From NCBI RefSeq assembly GCF_000717995.1, contig NZ_JODM01000009.1, positions 106,406 through 170,405 on the forward strand: a stretch of 64,000 bases of DNA, written 5' to 3'. This document shows positions 45,356-57,584 of the stretch, one piece after another. The translations under genes and the position numbers were made by a program. How positions within the stretch are numbered: the stretch's first letter is position 1; the number at the start of each line of letters is the position of its first letter. The notes beneath the pieces are model-generated. The model saw only the letters and a program-made list of their open reading frames with translations. It was not told the DNA's origin and did no database searches. This DNA comes from Streptomyces violaceorubidus (GTDB lineage Bacteria > Actinomycetota > Actinomycetes > Streptomycetales > Streptomycetaceae).

Positions 45356-45371
45356 GCGTACGAACGTACAC
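45356..45371. promoter_or_regulatory. TetR-type operator, copy 2, at the MFS promoter
   Basis: GCGTACG-AA-CGTACAC, one base from the perfect palindrome at 44068, with the same placement relative to its start codon (22 bp upstream). Confidence 0.7.
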
Positions 45372-45564
45372 TCCCCTTCGCCCCGCAGGACGGGCGTCGA
45401 GGCGCTTGCGGTGCATGGGCTTTCCCTTTCCCCGGCCGCCCGGCGCGGCGGGCGGACGGTGTCCTTGCACCGACGACCCTTCCAGGCCCTGGACGGAAGA
45501 TCAGTGGAACTGGGCCCCCGACTCGGGGGTGTCGCCGGCACCCCTGGCGCGGGTGTCCCTGGCC

Positions 45565-46704
45565 TCAGCCGAGCAGGTCGGCGACGAGCACGGCGAACTC
45601 CGACGTGATCGTGGAGCCCTCGACGACCACCGGTTCCAGGACGGCGCGCGGGGCGATGATGCCGGTACGGCCGACGTTCCACTCCACCTCCAGCAGCCGG
45701 GTGATCTTCTCCACCGCCGGGAGCTTGTACGCGATCGCCCACCGCGGCGCCCGTGACCCCGACCCGGCGGCCCGCCGGTCGGCGGCGAGGTCGGCCTTGA
45801 CGACGATCCCGTCGATGCCGAACGGCAGCTCGGCACGGAGCGCGGCGATCTCCTGGACCCGGGCCACGGCCTGCCCGGCCGTCTCGACGACCACCTCCGG
45901 GACCGCGGTGCCGGCGCTGGTGTGCACGCCGAGCCCGGCCGCCGTCGACATCGCCTCGCTGTACGGCAGCTCCTCCAGCCGCCCGGCGAGCGCGGCGTCG
46001 GTGCCGGGCAGGGCCAGCAGGCCGTACCCGAAGAACGTCATCGGCACCGTGTAGGCGCGCTCCTTCGCCCGCAGGGTGCCCGCGGCCGCGTTGCGCGGGT
46101 TGGCGAAGGGCTGCCCACCGTGCCGGATGCGCACCTCGTTCGCGTGCTCGAACTGGGCCGTCGTCATCAGGATCTCGCCGCGCACCTCGACGGTCACCGG
46201 CTCGGTCAGCGTCCCGGGCAGCCCTTCCACGGTGTTGATGGCGTGCGAGACGTCCTCCCCGGCCGTGCCGTCACCCCGGGTGATCAGCCGGGTGAGGCGG
46301 CCTTCGTGGTAGCGGGCGGCGACCGCGAGGCCGTCCAGCTTGGGGCCCACGGCGAACCGGCCGACCTCGCGGCCGACGCGCCGGGCCAGGGACGCCGTCC
46401 AGGCGGTGAACTCCTCGGGCGAGAACACGTTGTCCAGGCTGAGCATCGGCACCGTGTGCGGCACGTCCCCCTCGGCCGCGCCGCCGGCGACCTTGCCGGT
46501 GGGGGAGTCGGGCAGCACCTCCTCGGGGTGTGCGGCCTCCCACGCGGCGATCCCTCGCGCCAGCCGGTCGTAGGCGTCGTCGTCCAGCGGGGAGGAGCCG
46601 CCCGCGCAGTAGGCGGCGGCCGCGCGCGCGGCGTCCTCGACCGCCCGGGCGTAGGCGGTGGCGTCGGCGATCACTGCCGCGGGAGGAGTCATGGACGGGA
46701 TCAT
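45565..46704 (-). CDS. ligA: Truncated NAD-dependent DNA ligase paralogue
   Basis: 379 residues, against 670-730 for full LigA. Present are the NAD-binding Ia domain ([10 protein letters not shown] ... [12 protein letters not shown]), the adenylation domain with active-site Lys in [23 protein letters not shown] and [11 protein letters not shown], and the first part of the OB fold ([21 protein letters not shown]). Zinc finger, helix-hairpin-helix and BRCT domains are missing. It could self-adenylate but should bind nicked DNA poorly. ATG 46704 or 46692 may be used. It diverges from the Clp ATPase gene. Not the essential ligase. Confidence 0.85.
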   Translation of the reverse strand: MIPSMTPPAAVIADATAYARAVEDAARAAAAYCAGGSSPLDDDAYDRLARGIAAWEAAHPEEVLPDSPTGKVAGGAAEGDVPHTVPMLSLDNVFSPEEFTAWTASLARRVGREVGRFAVGPKLDGLAVAARYHEGRLTRLITRGDGTAGEDVSHAINTVEGLPGTLTEPVTVEVRGEILMTTAQFEHANEVRIRHGGQPFANPRNAAAGTLRAKERAYTVPMTFFGYGLLALPGTDAALAGRLEELPYSEAMSTAAGLGVHTSAGTAVPEVVVETAGQAVARVQEIAALRAELPFGIDGIVVKADLAADRRAAGSGSRAPRWAIAYKLPAVEKITRLLEVEWNVGRTGIIAPRAVLEPVVVEGSTITSEFAVLVADLLG

Positions 46705-46816
46705 GCCGCCCACCACTGACAACGGGTCCTCGCCGCCGAGCGCCGGGCGCTCCGCTTGCGGACGTGCCGACATGGGGTTTCGGTGGAATCGACTCGCCAC
46801 CGCCCCAGGAGCCGTC

Positions 46817-49323
<2,507 letters not shown>

Positions 49324-49327
<4 letters not shown>

Positions 49328-49842
49328 ACACCGTCGAGGAGACGATCGAGATCGCCGTACCGGTGCGCACCGCGTACGACCAGTGGACCCAGTTCGAGTG
49401 CTTCCCGAGGTTCATGACCACGGTGAAACGGGTGGAGCAGATCAGGCCGGCCGTGACGCTGTGGGCCGTCGGCCTCGGCCCGGTGTGCCGGGAGTTCGCC
49501 ACCGAGATCGTCGACCAGGTGCCCGACTCGCACCTGACCTGGCGCAGCCTCGGGCAGCGCCACGGCCACCGGGGCGAGGTGACGTTCCGGCCCACCGGGC
49601 GGGACAGCACGGAGGTGACCCTGCGGCTGTCGGCCGAGCCGCGCGGACTCACCGGCGTGCTGCCCGTGGTCCCCGGGCTCACCGGCCGCGTCGTACGGCG
49701 TGAACTCGCGCACTTCAAGGCGTACATCGAAGGCCACGGGGAGGCGAGCGGCGCCTGGCGCGGGACCATCCGCGGCGGCCAGGTGCGGCCCGGGGAACCC
49801 GAGCCGCCGCGCAGCCGGGTGGCGGTCTGGCCCGTGGGCTGA
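49324..49842 (+). CDS. SRPBCC (polyketide cyclase/dehydrase-like) protein
   Basis: 172 residues: START/SRPBCC fold typical of 'cyclase/dehydrase' proteins (ETIEIAVPVRTAYDQWTQFECFPRFM, SHLTWRSLGQRHGHRGEVTF), plus a C-terminal tail. The family binds hydrophobic ligands, but many members are membrane-stress proteins rather than cyclases. GTGA coupling to the Clp gene suggests a joint stress role. Ligand unknown. Confidence 0.88.
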
Positions 49843-49885
49843 GAGCCCGGTACGGGAAACACGGCGAACGAGAGGCGATCCCCCG

Positions 49886-52180
49886 ATGAAGAAGCCGCCC
49901 AGGGAAGAACCCCGGGACGACCTGACCGTCACCCCGCCCAAGACCTGGGCCGCCGGTGTGCCCGCGGTGGTGCACGCACTGGAGTACTCCCTGGAGCAGA
50001 CGTCCCCGAAGGACACCGCGGTGGACCTGCTGACCATGAACCAGGTGGACGGGATCGACTGCCCGGGCTGCGCCTGGGCGGACCCCGCCCCCGGCCACCG
50101 GCACCGCAACGAGTACTGCGAGAACGGCGCCAAGCACATCAACGACGAGGCGACCACGCGGCGGATCACCGCCGACTTCTTCCGCGAGCACTCCGTCTCC
50201 GACCTGGCCGGGCGCTCCGACCTGTGGCTGAACCAGCAGGGACGCCTCACCGAGCCGATGGTCAAGCGGCCCGGGTCCGACCACTACGAGCCCGTCAGCT
50301 GGCGCGAGGCCCTCGACCTGCTCGCCGGCGAACTGAAGGCGCTCGACAGCCCCGACGAGGCGGTCTTCTACACCTCGGGCCGGGTCAGCAACGAGGCCGC
50401 GTTCGTCCTGCAGCTCTTCGCGCGGGCGTACGGCACCAACAACCTGCCCGACTGCAGCAACATGTGCCACGAGTCGAGCGGCTTCGCCCTGCACGAGACC
50501 CTCGGCACCGGCAAGGGTACGGTCGGCCTCGACGACCTCCACCACGCCGACCTGATCTTCCTGGTGGGGCAGAACCCCGGCACCAACCACCCGCGGCAAC
50601 TGAGCGCACTGGAGCAGGCCAAGCGCAACGGCGCCCGCATCGTCGCGGTCAACCCGCTCCCGGAGGCGGGGCTGCTGCGGTTCAAGAACCCGCAGAAGGC
50701 ACGCGGGGTGATCGGCCAGGGCGTCCGCATCGCCGACCGGTTCCTGCACATCCGGCCCGGCGGCGACCTCGCCCTCTTCCAGGCACTGAACCGGCTGCTC
50801 CTGGAGGCCGAGGACGCCCGGCCCGGCACGGTCCTCGACCACGCGTTCATCCGGGACAGCACCAGCGGCTTCGAGGAGTTCGCCGAGCACGCCCGGCAGG
50901 CCTCCTGGGACGACGTGGTCACCACCACCGGTCTGACCCGCGAGGAGATCGAGCGGGTCCGCGACGAGGTCCTCGGCAGCGAACGCGTCATCGTGTGCTG
51001 GGCGATGGGCATCACCCAGCACAAGCACGGCGTGCCCACCATCCGGGAGATCGTCAACTTCCTGCTGCTGCGCGGCAACCTCGGCAGGGCCGGGGCCGGC
51101 GCCTGCCCGGTGCGAGGCCACAGCAACGTCCAGGGCGACCGCACGATGGGCATCTGGGAGCAGATGCCGGACTCCTTCCTGGACGCCCTGCGCGACGAGT
51201 TCGGCTTCGACCCGCCGCGCGCCCACGGCCTGGACTCGGTGAACTCGATCAAGGCGATGCGGGAGGGCCGGATCAAGCTCTTCCTCGGCGTCGCCGGCAA
51301 CTTCGTGCGGGCCGCCCCCGACAGCGCGGTCACCGAGGAGGCCATGCGCGGCTGCCGCCTGACCGCCCACGTCTCCACCAAGCTCAACCGCTCCCACACC
51401 GTCTGCGGGCAGACCGCGCTGATCCTGCCCACCCTCGGCCGGACCGAACGCGACCACCAGGCGGGCGGCGAGCAGTTCGTCACGGTGGAGAACTCGATGA
51501 GCGAGGTGCACACCTCCCGAGGGCGACTCAAACCCGCCTCCCCCCTCCTGCTGAGCGAGGTCGCCATCCTGTGCCGCCTCGCCCGCCGCACCCTCGGCGC
51601 GGGCCCGGGCAACGTGCGCTGGGAGGAGTTCGAGGCCGACTACGGCACCATCCGCGACCGGATCTCCCGGATCGTGCCGGGCCTGTACGACTTCGACCGG
51701 CGCGTGGCGCGCCCCGGCGGCATCCGGCTGCCCAACCCCGTCAACGAGGGCGTCTACCGCACCGCCACCGGCAAGGCCATGTTCACCCGCAACACCTGGC
51801 GCATCCCCGACGTGCCCGAGGGCCACCTGCTGCTGCAGACGCTGCGCTCCCACGACCAGTGGAACACCATCCCCTACACGCTCAACGACCGCTACCGGGG
51901 CATCCACGGCAGCCGCCGGGTGGTCATGGTCAACCCGCAGGACCTGAGCACGCTGTCCCTGAGCGCGGGGGACCGCGTCGACGTGGTGGGCGTCTGGCCC
52001 GACGACACCGAGCGGCGCGCCGAGGGCTTCGAGGTGGTCCCGTACCCCACCGCCCGCGGTTCCGCCGCCGCGTACTACCCGGAGACCCAGGTCCTCGTCC
52101 CGCTGGACAGCGTCGCCGACATCAGCAACCAGCCCACCTCGAAGGGCATCGTCGTCCGGCTGGAGCGCGTGACACCGTAG
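49886..52180 (+). CDS. FdhF/YdeP-family molybdopterin oxidoreductase
   Basis: 764 residues, formate-dehydrogenase-alpha-like. N-terminal DGIDCPGCAWADP and CENGAKHIND mark the YdeP group, which differs from the usual 4Fe-4S Cys set. CSNMCHESSGFAL is at the Mo-site segment, with bis-MGD contacts in VGQNPGTNHPRQL, GHSNVQGDRTMG and a C-terminal molydop-binding barrel. No Sec codon is needed. E. coli YdeP is linked to acid resistance; the substrate is uncertain. ATG 49886 is chosen; it follows the Clp/SRPBCC pair by 43 nt and may be in the same operon. A terminator follows. Confidence 0.9.
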   Translation: MKKPPREEPRDDLTVTPPKTWAAGVPAVVHALEYSLEQTSPKDTAVDLLTMNQVDGIDCPGCAWADPAPGHRHRNEYCENGAKHINDEATTRRITADFFREHSVSDLAGRSDLWLNQQGRLTEPMVKRPGSDHYEPVSWREALDLLAGELKALDSPDEAVFYTSGRVSNEAAFVLQLFARAYGTNNLPDCSNMCHESSGFALHETLGTGKGTVGLDDLHHADLIFLVGQNPGTNHPRQLSALEQAKRNGARIVAVNPLPEAGLLRFKNPQKARGVIGQGVRIADRFLHIRPGGDLALFQALNRLLLEAEDARPGTVLDHAFIRDSTSGFEEFAEHARQASWDDVVTTTGLTREEIERVRDEVLGSERVIVCWAMGITQHKHGVPTIREIVNFLLLRGNLGRAGAGACPVRGHSNVQGDRTMGIWEQMPDSFLDALRDEFGFDPPRAHGLDSVNSIKAMREGRIKLFLGVAGNFVRAAPDSAVTEEAMRGCRLTAHVSTKLNRSHTVCGQTALILPTLGRTERDHQAGGEQFVTVENSMSEVHTSRGRLKPASPLLLSEVAILCRLARRTLGAGPGNVRWEEFEADYGTIRDRISRIVPGLYDFDRRVARPGGIRLPNPVNEGVYRTATGKAMFTRNTWRIPDVPEGHLLLQTLRSHDQWNTIPYTLNDRYRGIHGSRRVVMVNPQDLSTLSLSAGDRVDVVGVWPDDTERRAEGFEVVPYPTARGSAAAYYPETQVLVPLDSVADISNQPTSKGIVVRLERVTP

Positions 52181-52192
52181 CCGCATCGTGAG

Positions 52193-52232
52193 ACGGGGCC
52201 CGCCGCGGGAATGGCGGGAAGCCGGGCCCCGT
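52193..52232 (+). terminator. Terminator after the oxidoreductase gene
   Basis: Perfect 10-bp outer stem ACGGGGCCCG / CGGGCCCCGT around a 20-nt loop that holds a smaller CCGC/GCGG stem. The ATG at 52211 lies inside it and is therefore not a likely start for the next gene. Confidence 0.75.
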
Positions 52233-52243
52233 TGACACCTGTC

Positions 52244-53491
52244 ATGCCCGACTCTTCCCCACGGCCCACGGCCGGACGCATGCCGCTCGCCGTCTACATC
52301 CTCGGCCTGTCCGTCTTCGCGCTCGGCACCAGCGAGTTCATGCTCTCCGGGCTGCTGCCGCCGATCGCCGACGACATGGGCGTGTCGATCCCGCGAGCCG
52401 GGCTGCTGATATCGGCGTTCGCGATCGGCATGGTGGTCGGTGCCCCGCTGCTCGCCGTCGCGACCCTGCGACTGCCGCGCAAGACCACGCTGGTCGCGCT
52501 GATCTCCGGGTTCGGCGTCGGCCAGGTCGCGGGCGCGCTCGCGACGAGCTACGCGGTCCTGTTCGTCTCCCGGGTCGTCAGCGCGCTCGCCTGCGCCGGC
52601 TTCTGGGCGGTCGGCGCGGCCGTGGCCATCGCCATGGTGCCGGTGACCGCGCGGGCCCGCGCCATGGCCGTGATGATCGGCGGACTGTCCATCGCCAACG
52701 TCCTGGGCGTCCCGGCGGGCGCCTTCCTCGGCGAGCACCTGGGCTGGCGGTCCGCCTTCTGGGCCGTGGGCGGCGCGTCCGCCGTCGCGCTCGTCGGCGT
52801 GGTGACCCTGATCCCGCGCATCCCGCTGCCCGAGCGGCGCACCCGGCTGCGGGGCGAGCTGGCGATCTACCGGGACCACCAGGTGTGGCTGTCCGTCGTC
52901 GTCACCGCGCTCGCCGCCGGCGGCGTCTTCTGCGCCTTCTCCTATCTCGCGCCGCTGCTCACCGACGTGGCGGGCCTCACGGACGGCTGGGTGCCGAGCG
53001 TGCTGGCGCTGTTCGGCGTCGGCGCCTTGATCGGCACGACGATCGGCGGCCGGGTCGCCGACGCGCACCTCTTCGGCGTCCTGCTCTCCGGCATCACCGC
53101 GTCGACGGTGCTGCTGGCCGCCCTGGCGCTGTTCGCCTCCAGCCCCGTCGCCGTGGTCGTCCTGTCGCTGCTGCTGGGGGTCTCCGCGTTCTACACGGCA
53201 CCCGCGCTCAACGCGCGCATGTTCAACGTCGCCGGTGCCGCGCCCACCCTCGCGGGCGCCACGACGACCGCCGCGTTCAACCTGGGCAACACCGGCGGCC
53301 CCTGGCTCGGCGGCACCGTGATCGACGCGGACCTCGGGTACGAGGCCACCGCCTGGGCGGGCGGGGCGATGACCCTGGTCGCGATCGGCTTCGTCGCCGT
53401 CTCCCTGCGGCTGCACAGCCGTTCGCGCGTCGTGACGGGCAGCGGCCCCGTCGCCGAAAGCGCGAGCGTGGAGCGGGTCCAGCGGGTGTGA
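52244..53491 (+). CDS. cmlR: MFS drug exporter, chloramphenicol-resistance (CmlR) type
   Basis: About 415 residues, 12 helices, beginning LAVYILGLSVFALGTSEFMLSG, then PRAGLLISAFAIGMVVGAPLLA with motif C-like Gly/Pro, as in Streptomyces CmlR and Cmx proteins. I recall one of the two S. coelicolor chloramphenicol pumps mapping to this locus. The start is uncertain: ATG 52244 is used here; ATG 52280 gives 403 residues and fits family N-termini as well. Neither has a clear Shine-Dalgarno sequence. Confidence 0.8.
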   Translation: MPDSSPRPTAGRMPLAVYILGLSVFALGTSEFMLSGLLPPIADDMGVSIPRAGLLISAFAIGMVVGAPLLAVATLRLPRKTTLVALISGFGVGQVAGALATSYAVLFVSRVVSALACAGFWAVGAAVAIAMVPVTARARAMAVMIGGLSIANVLGVPAGAFLGEHLGWRSAFWAVGGASAVALVGVVTLIPRIPLPERRTRLRGELAIYRDHQVWLSVVVTALAAGGVFCAFSYLAPLLTDVAGLTDGWVPSVLALFGVGALIGTTIGGRVADAHLFGVLLSGITASTVLLAALALFASSPVAVVVLSLLLGVSAFYTAPALNARMFNVAGAAPTLAGATTTAAFNLGNTGGPWLGGTVIDADLGYEATAWAGGAMTLVAIGFVAVSLRLHSRSRVVTGSGPVAESASVERVQRV

Positions 53492-53512
53492 CACCGGCCC
53501 GGAGCCCGGTGC

Positions 53513-54523
53513 TCACCGGGGCCGGGCGCCCGGCGCGGCGGCCCTGGCGCAGCGGTCGGCCAGCCGGGCGAACGCCTCCCCGAGCGCGGGCGGCCCCACG
53601 CCCTCGACATCGGTGTCGAACCGACAGAAGGCGGCGGCGAGCGAGGACCACGACCAGGAGCCCAGCGTGAGCCGGCAGCGGTCGGGGCCCAGTTCCTCTA
53701 CGGTCCCCTCGGCGGTGTACGGGGACACCGCGGAGGCGGGCAGGTGGAGCACTGCCGTGCCACGACAGGGCCAGTCCGGGGAGCCGTCGGAGCCGCGGAA
53801 CCTCCCGGTCAGAAAGGCGGCCACGTCCCCGCCGGGCAGTTCCCTCGGGGTGAAGCGGGGCCCGGTGGGCGTGCGCGGGGTGACCCGGTCGGCCCGGAAG
53901 ACCCGCCAGTCCTCGCGGTCCAGGTCCCAGGCCACCAGGTACCAGCGCCCGCCCCGGGTGACCAGGTGGTGCGGCTCCACCCGGCGCGGGGGCGGCACGC
54001 ACGCGGGCGCGGTGTCCCCGGGGTGGGCCGGGGTGTGGTCGAAGCGCAGCACCTCGCGGGCCTGGACGGCGGCGCTGAGCGCCATCAGGACGCCGGTGTC
54101 CGCCTGGGGCCGCGGCAGGGGAGCGGAGTGTGCGACGGGGGTGACCTGAAGGGCGTCGATCCGGTGCCGCAGTCGGGCGGGCATCACCTGGCGCAGGGTC
54201 ACCAGTGCCCGTGCCGCACCGTCCTCGATCCCGGCGCCGGAGGCGGCCGCGGTGCGCAGCGCGACGGCGAGGGCGACCGCCTGCTCGTCGTCGAAGAGCA
54301 GCGGGGGCAACCGCGCACCGGCGTCCAGGCGGTAGCCGCCGTCCGGGCCCTTCACCGCCCGGACCGGATAGCCCAGTTCGCGGAGCCGGTCGACGTCGCG
54401 GCGCAGGGTGCGCGGGCTGACCTCCAGCCGCTCGGCCAGCACCGCGCCGGGCCAGTCCCGGCGGGCCTGGAGCAGCGAGAGCAGGGACAGCAGCCGGGCC
54501 GAGGTCTTCTGCATGACGACCAT
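53513..54523 (-). CDS. YafY-type HTH/WYL-domain regulator
   Basis: 336 residues: DeoR-like winged helix (RLLSLLSLLQARRDWPGAVLA, SPRTLRRDVDRLRELGYPV), then a WYL domain (RVEPHHLVTRGGRWYLVAWD, WRVFRADRV) and a WCX-like C-terminus. WYL domains bind nucleic acid or nucleotide ligands. ATG 54523 is placed 7 nt after TATGTG on the bottom strand, a leaderless layout; ATG 54514 is an alternative. It diverges from the VOC gene. Convergent with cmlR. Confidence 0.88.
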   Translation of the reverse strand: MVVMQKTSARLLSLLSLLQARRDWPGAVLAERLEVSPRTLRRDVDRLRELGYPVRAVKGPDGGYRLDAGARLPPLLFDDEQAVALAVALRTAAASGAGIEDGAARALVTLRQVMPARLRHRIDALQVTPVAHSAPLPRPQADTGVLMALSAAVQAREVLRFDHTPAHPGDTAPACVPPPRRVEPHHLVTRGGRWYLVAWDLDREDWRVFRADRVTPRTPTGPRFTPRELPGGDVAAFLTGRFRGSDGSPDWPCRGTAVLHLPASAVSPYTAEGTVEELGPDRCRLTLGSWSWSSLAAAFCRFDTDVEGVGPPALGEAFARLADRCARAAAPGARPR

Positions 54524-54647
54524 GCTGACGCACATAGCGGCCACCACCTGACCGCTACCCGAAGCAGAGTGGGCACCGCGGGGCCGCGACCGGTCCCGCG
54601 GCGGCCCGCACCGCGGGCCGTCCCACCGTGATGGCAAGGAGCCCGCC

Positions 54648-55070
54648 GTGACCGCGAAAGCCGTGACCCACCTGAACTTCCGTGGCGAGGCCCGCGAGGC
54701 ACTCACCTTCTACCGGTCCGCGTTCGGCGGGGACCTGACCCTGGTGACGTACCGGGACGCCGGAAACGTCCAGGATCCCGCCGCGGCCCACCAGGTGATG
54801 TTCGGCCAGGTGTCCAGCGCCGACGGCCCGGGCGTGATGGCCTACGACGTGCCGTCCGACCTGCCGTGGAACCGGGGCGAGAACGCGTTCTTCGTCTCGG
54901 TCCGCGGCGAGAGCGCCGAGGAGATCACCGCGTACTGGGAGCGGCTCGCCGAGGGCGCGACCGTCCTGCGGCCGCTCGGGGCCGCGCAGTGGGCCTCCCT
55001 GTACGGCATGCTGCGGGACCGGTTCGGCGTCACCTGGGTCCTGGACGTCGTGCGCGAGTACACCGCGTGA
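54648..55070 (+). CDS. VOC-family (PhnB-like) protein
   Basis: 140 residues, glyoxalase/bleomycin-resistance superfamily, PhnB subgroup: VTHLNFRGEAREALTFYRSAFGG, HQVMFGQVSSADG, NAFFVSVRGESAEEI. Usually metal-free or of unknown function. GTG start with AAGGAG upstream. It overlaps the AlkZ-like gene by GTGA, forming a two-gene unit. Confidence 0.88.
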   Translation: MTAKAVTHLNFRGEAREALTFYRSAFGGDLTLVTYRDAGNVQDPAAAHQVMFGQVSSADGPGVMAYDVPSDLPWNRGENAFFVSVRGESAEEITAYWERLAEGATVLRPLGAAQWASLYGMLRDRFGVTWVLDVVREYTA

Positions 55071-56167
55071 GCGTGCTCGACGCCCGGTCGCTGAACCGGG
55101 CCGCACTCGCCCGGCAGTTGCTGCTTGACCGCGCCGAGCGCCCGCTCCCGGACGCCGTCGCGCACCTGGGCGGCATGCAGGCACAGGAGCCGCAGGAGCC
55201 GTTCGTCGGACTGTGGTCGAGGCTGCGCGATTTCGTCCCGCGGGCGCTCGACGACCTGCTGGCCGGGCGTCGCGTCGTGCGCACCCACCTGATGCGCCGC
55301 ACCGTCCACCTCGTCACCGCCGAGGACGTACTGGCCTGGCGATCGCGCCACGACGCCATGCTGCGCGGACGCGTCCTCGGCACCTACCGCCGCGAGCTCG
55401 CCGGGGTCGACCTCGACGAACTCGCGGCCGCGGGCCGGGCGGTCCTGGCCGACGGCGAACCCCGCTCCATGGGCCAACTCGCGCGGGCGGTGGCCGGACG
55501 GTGGCCGGACGTGGGTCTGAGGCCGCTCGGGGAGATGCTGGTCGCCGCGCTGATCCCCACGGTGCAGCTGCCGCCGCGCGGCCTGTGGCGCACCAGGGCC
55601 GGGGTGCGCAACGTCCCGGTCGCACACTGGCTGGGCCGCGAGGTCGACCCGCCGGCCCCGCCGGGCACCGATCCGGTCGGTGCGGCGCTCGTACGGCGCT
55701 ACCTGGCCGCGTTCGGGCCGGCCGCCTCGGCGGACCTGCGCGCCTGGTGCGGGCTCGCGGGGCTGCCGGCCGCGGTCGCGGCGGTGCGCGGGAAACTGGT
55801 CGCCTTCCGCGACGAACGCGGCCGCCGACTGCTGGACCTGCCCGACGCGCCACGACCCGACCCCGACACCCCCGCCCCCGTGCGGTTCCTGCCGGCGTTC
55901 GACAACGCGGTCCTCGGCTACCAGGACCGCGGTCGCGTCATCGACGACGCGCACCGCGGTCTGTCGGTCACCGGAGCCCGCGTGGTCCTCGTCGACGGCC
56001 GGGTCGGCGCGACCTGGACCGTCGAGGACGGCACGGTGACCGCCACCCCGCTGCGCCGGCTCACCCGCCCGGAGCGCGCCGAGGTCGCCGAGGAGGGAAG
56101 TGCCCTCGCGTCCTTCCTCTCCGAGGGCGACAGCGACCGGGTCGCGGTCGGGGCGGAACCGCCCTGA
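55067..56167 (+). CDS. AlkZ/YcaQ-like winged-helix DNA glycosylase family protein
   Basis: 366 residues, HTH_42 superfamily: [13 protein letters not shown] contains the Q-x-Q pair (Gln38, Gln40), close to the catalytic glutamines described for AlkZ; then [16 protein letters not shown] and a late [18 protein letters not shown] block typical of the family. AlkZ and YcaQ remove bulky or cross-linked bases, and AlkZ paralogues are common in Streptomyces, some as toxin self-resistance. No genotoxin cluster is visible nearby. GTG start coupled to the VOC gene. Confidence 0.82.
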   Translation: MSVLDARSLNRAALARQLLLDRAERPLPDAVAHLGGMQAQEPQEPFVGLWSRLRDFVPRALDDLLAGRRVVRTHLMRRTVHLVTAEDVLAWRSRHDAMLRGRVLGTYRRELAGVDLDELAAAGRAVLADGEPRSMGQLARAVAGRWPDVGLRPLGEMLVAALIPTVQLPPRGLWRTRAGVRNVPVAHWLGREVDPPAPPGTDPVGAALVRRYLAAFGPAASADLRAWCGLAGLPAAVAAVRGKLVAFRDERGRRLLDLPDAPRPDPDTPAPVRFLPAFDNAVLGYQDRGRVIDDAHRGLSVTGARVVLVDGRVGATWTVEDGTVTATPLRRLTRPERAEVAEEGSALASFLSEGDSDRVAVGAEPP

Positions 56168-56192
56168 GCGACGGGCGGGCCGGGGGCGGGAG

Positions 56193-57273
56193 TCACCCGG
56201 CGGTCACGACGTCCGCGACGACACAGCTCACGTTGTCGGGACCGCCGGAGTCGTTGGCGAGTGCCACCAGTGCACGGGCGGCCCACCCGGGCTCCTGCGG
56301 GGCGGTGAGCACCCGGCGGATCTCGTCGTCCGGCACCACGGTCGACAGGCCGTCGGAGCAGAGCAGGTAGCGGTCCTGGGACCGGGCGTCCTGAAGGCGC
56401 ATCTCGGCCCTCGGGTCGGCGCCCTGGCCCAGCGCCCGTACCAGCAGCGACCGCTGGGGGTGCGAGACGGCCTCCTCCGGAGTGAGGCGGCCCTCGTCGA
56501 TCATCGACTGGACGACGGTGTGGTCGTGCGTGATCCGGAACAGCTCGCCGTCGCGCAGCAGGTACACGCGCGAGTCGCCGATGTGCACCAGACCGAGCTG
56601 CGACCCGGTCCAGAGCATCGCGGTGAGCGTCGTGCCGGCCGCCCCCGGCGCACAACCGGCTGCCACGGCGTCGCACACGGCCCGCTCGGCCTCCTCGACG
56701 GCGTCCGCGAGGACGTTGAGGAGGCCGCCCGCCGGGACGCCGCCGTCCTCCAGCCGCCGGAATGCCTCGACGGCGGCCGCGCTCGCCGGGGCACCGCCGG
56801 TGCCGAAGCCGTCGGCGACGGCCAGCAGGCGGGAGCCGGCGTAGGCGGTGTCCTGGTTGCTCTCGCGGACCAGACCGGTGTCGGAGGTGGCGGCGTAACG
56901 CAGCTTCAGGGTAGGAGCGGTGGGAGACACGGCAGGGTCCTTCCGGGTGAGGTGGTCGACGAGGAAGGCGGCCAGGTCGCGGCGGGCGGCGGTCTCGGCC
57001 TCGGCCTGCGCCCAGAAGGCGCGGATCTCCCCGGCCGCCGCTCCGGCGTCCAGCGAGCACGTGCCGGATGCGGACCAGCGGCATCCCCAGGCGTCGCAGC
57101 CAGGCCACGAGCCGGGCCCGCTCGACCTGTTGCGGGGCGTAGAGGCGGTAGCCGGTGACCGGGTCCACGCGGGCGGGCGGCAGCAGGCCCAACGCGTCGT
57201 AGAGACGCAGCGCCTTCGGTGAAAGCCGGGTCGCCCGCGCGAACGCCCCTATGGTCAGCAACTCCGTGCCCAT
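56193..57273 (-). pseudogene. MerR-PP2C fusion regulator split by a frameshift
   Basis: From ATG 57273: a MerR HTH ([40 protein letters not shown]) to RIRHVL. Near 57050-57060 the frame changes; shifted by one base it continues [18 protein letters not shown] and [20 protein letters not shown], the MerR dimer helix, straight into a PP2C phosphatase domain ([40 protein letters not shown]). Total length is 360 codons plus one extra base. Without the shift it would be a one-chain DNA-binding phosphatase. The PP2C half alone could still be made from GTG 56930. A MerR-type promoter lies upstream. Confidence 0.78.
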
Positions 57274-57317
57274 GTGCCCACCCCTCCTCGTACCGGGCGC
57301 GTCGCCCGGTGAGACCG

Positions 57318-57348
57318 ATGCTGCGGCCTGCCCCGAGGTGAAGGTCAA
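57318..57348 (-). promoter_or_regulatory. MerR-type promoter with 19-bp spacer
   Basis: On the bottom strand TTGACC, 19-bp spacer, CAGCAT, the stretched spacing MerR activators need. It lies 45-75 bp before the MerR-PP2C start, suggesting autoregulation. The rest of the 311-bp gap to the MMPL gene (57349-57584) shows no gene. Confidence 0.5.
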
Positions 57349-57584
57349 CCGTCGGCTGCCCCCGGCAACGAAATGCGGAGTACACCCATCTTCGTGACCT
57401 ACACCGAGGGGAGAGGAGCGCGGCGCCCCCCTACACCCCACGCAGTACGCCGGTCCAGACCCAGGGTCGGATCCAACGCCCGTAAGGCCGGGCGAGCATG
57501 GATGCGTACCCCGGTCAGTGCCTCCGCCTTCCCCCATGAGCCGGGACTTCGTCCTGCCCGCAACCCGACGGATTGGTCCACAAG

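Noticed and set aside
52211..52243. ATG 52211 as start of the chloramphenicol-type exporter
   Set aside because: It lies in the loop of the terminator stem at 52193-52232, and the extra residues do not match the family.
49715..53494. A 1259-codon open frame on the bottom strand
   Set aside because: It covers the oxidoreductase and exporter genes in antisense and has the Arg/Gly/His-rich, repetitive composition of a GC-rich shadow frame, with no recognisable domain.
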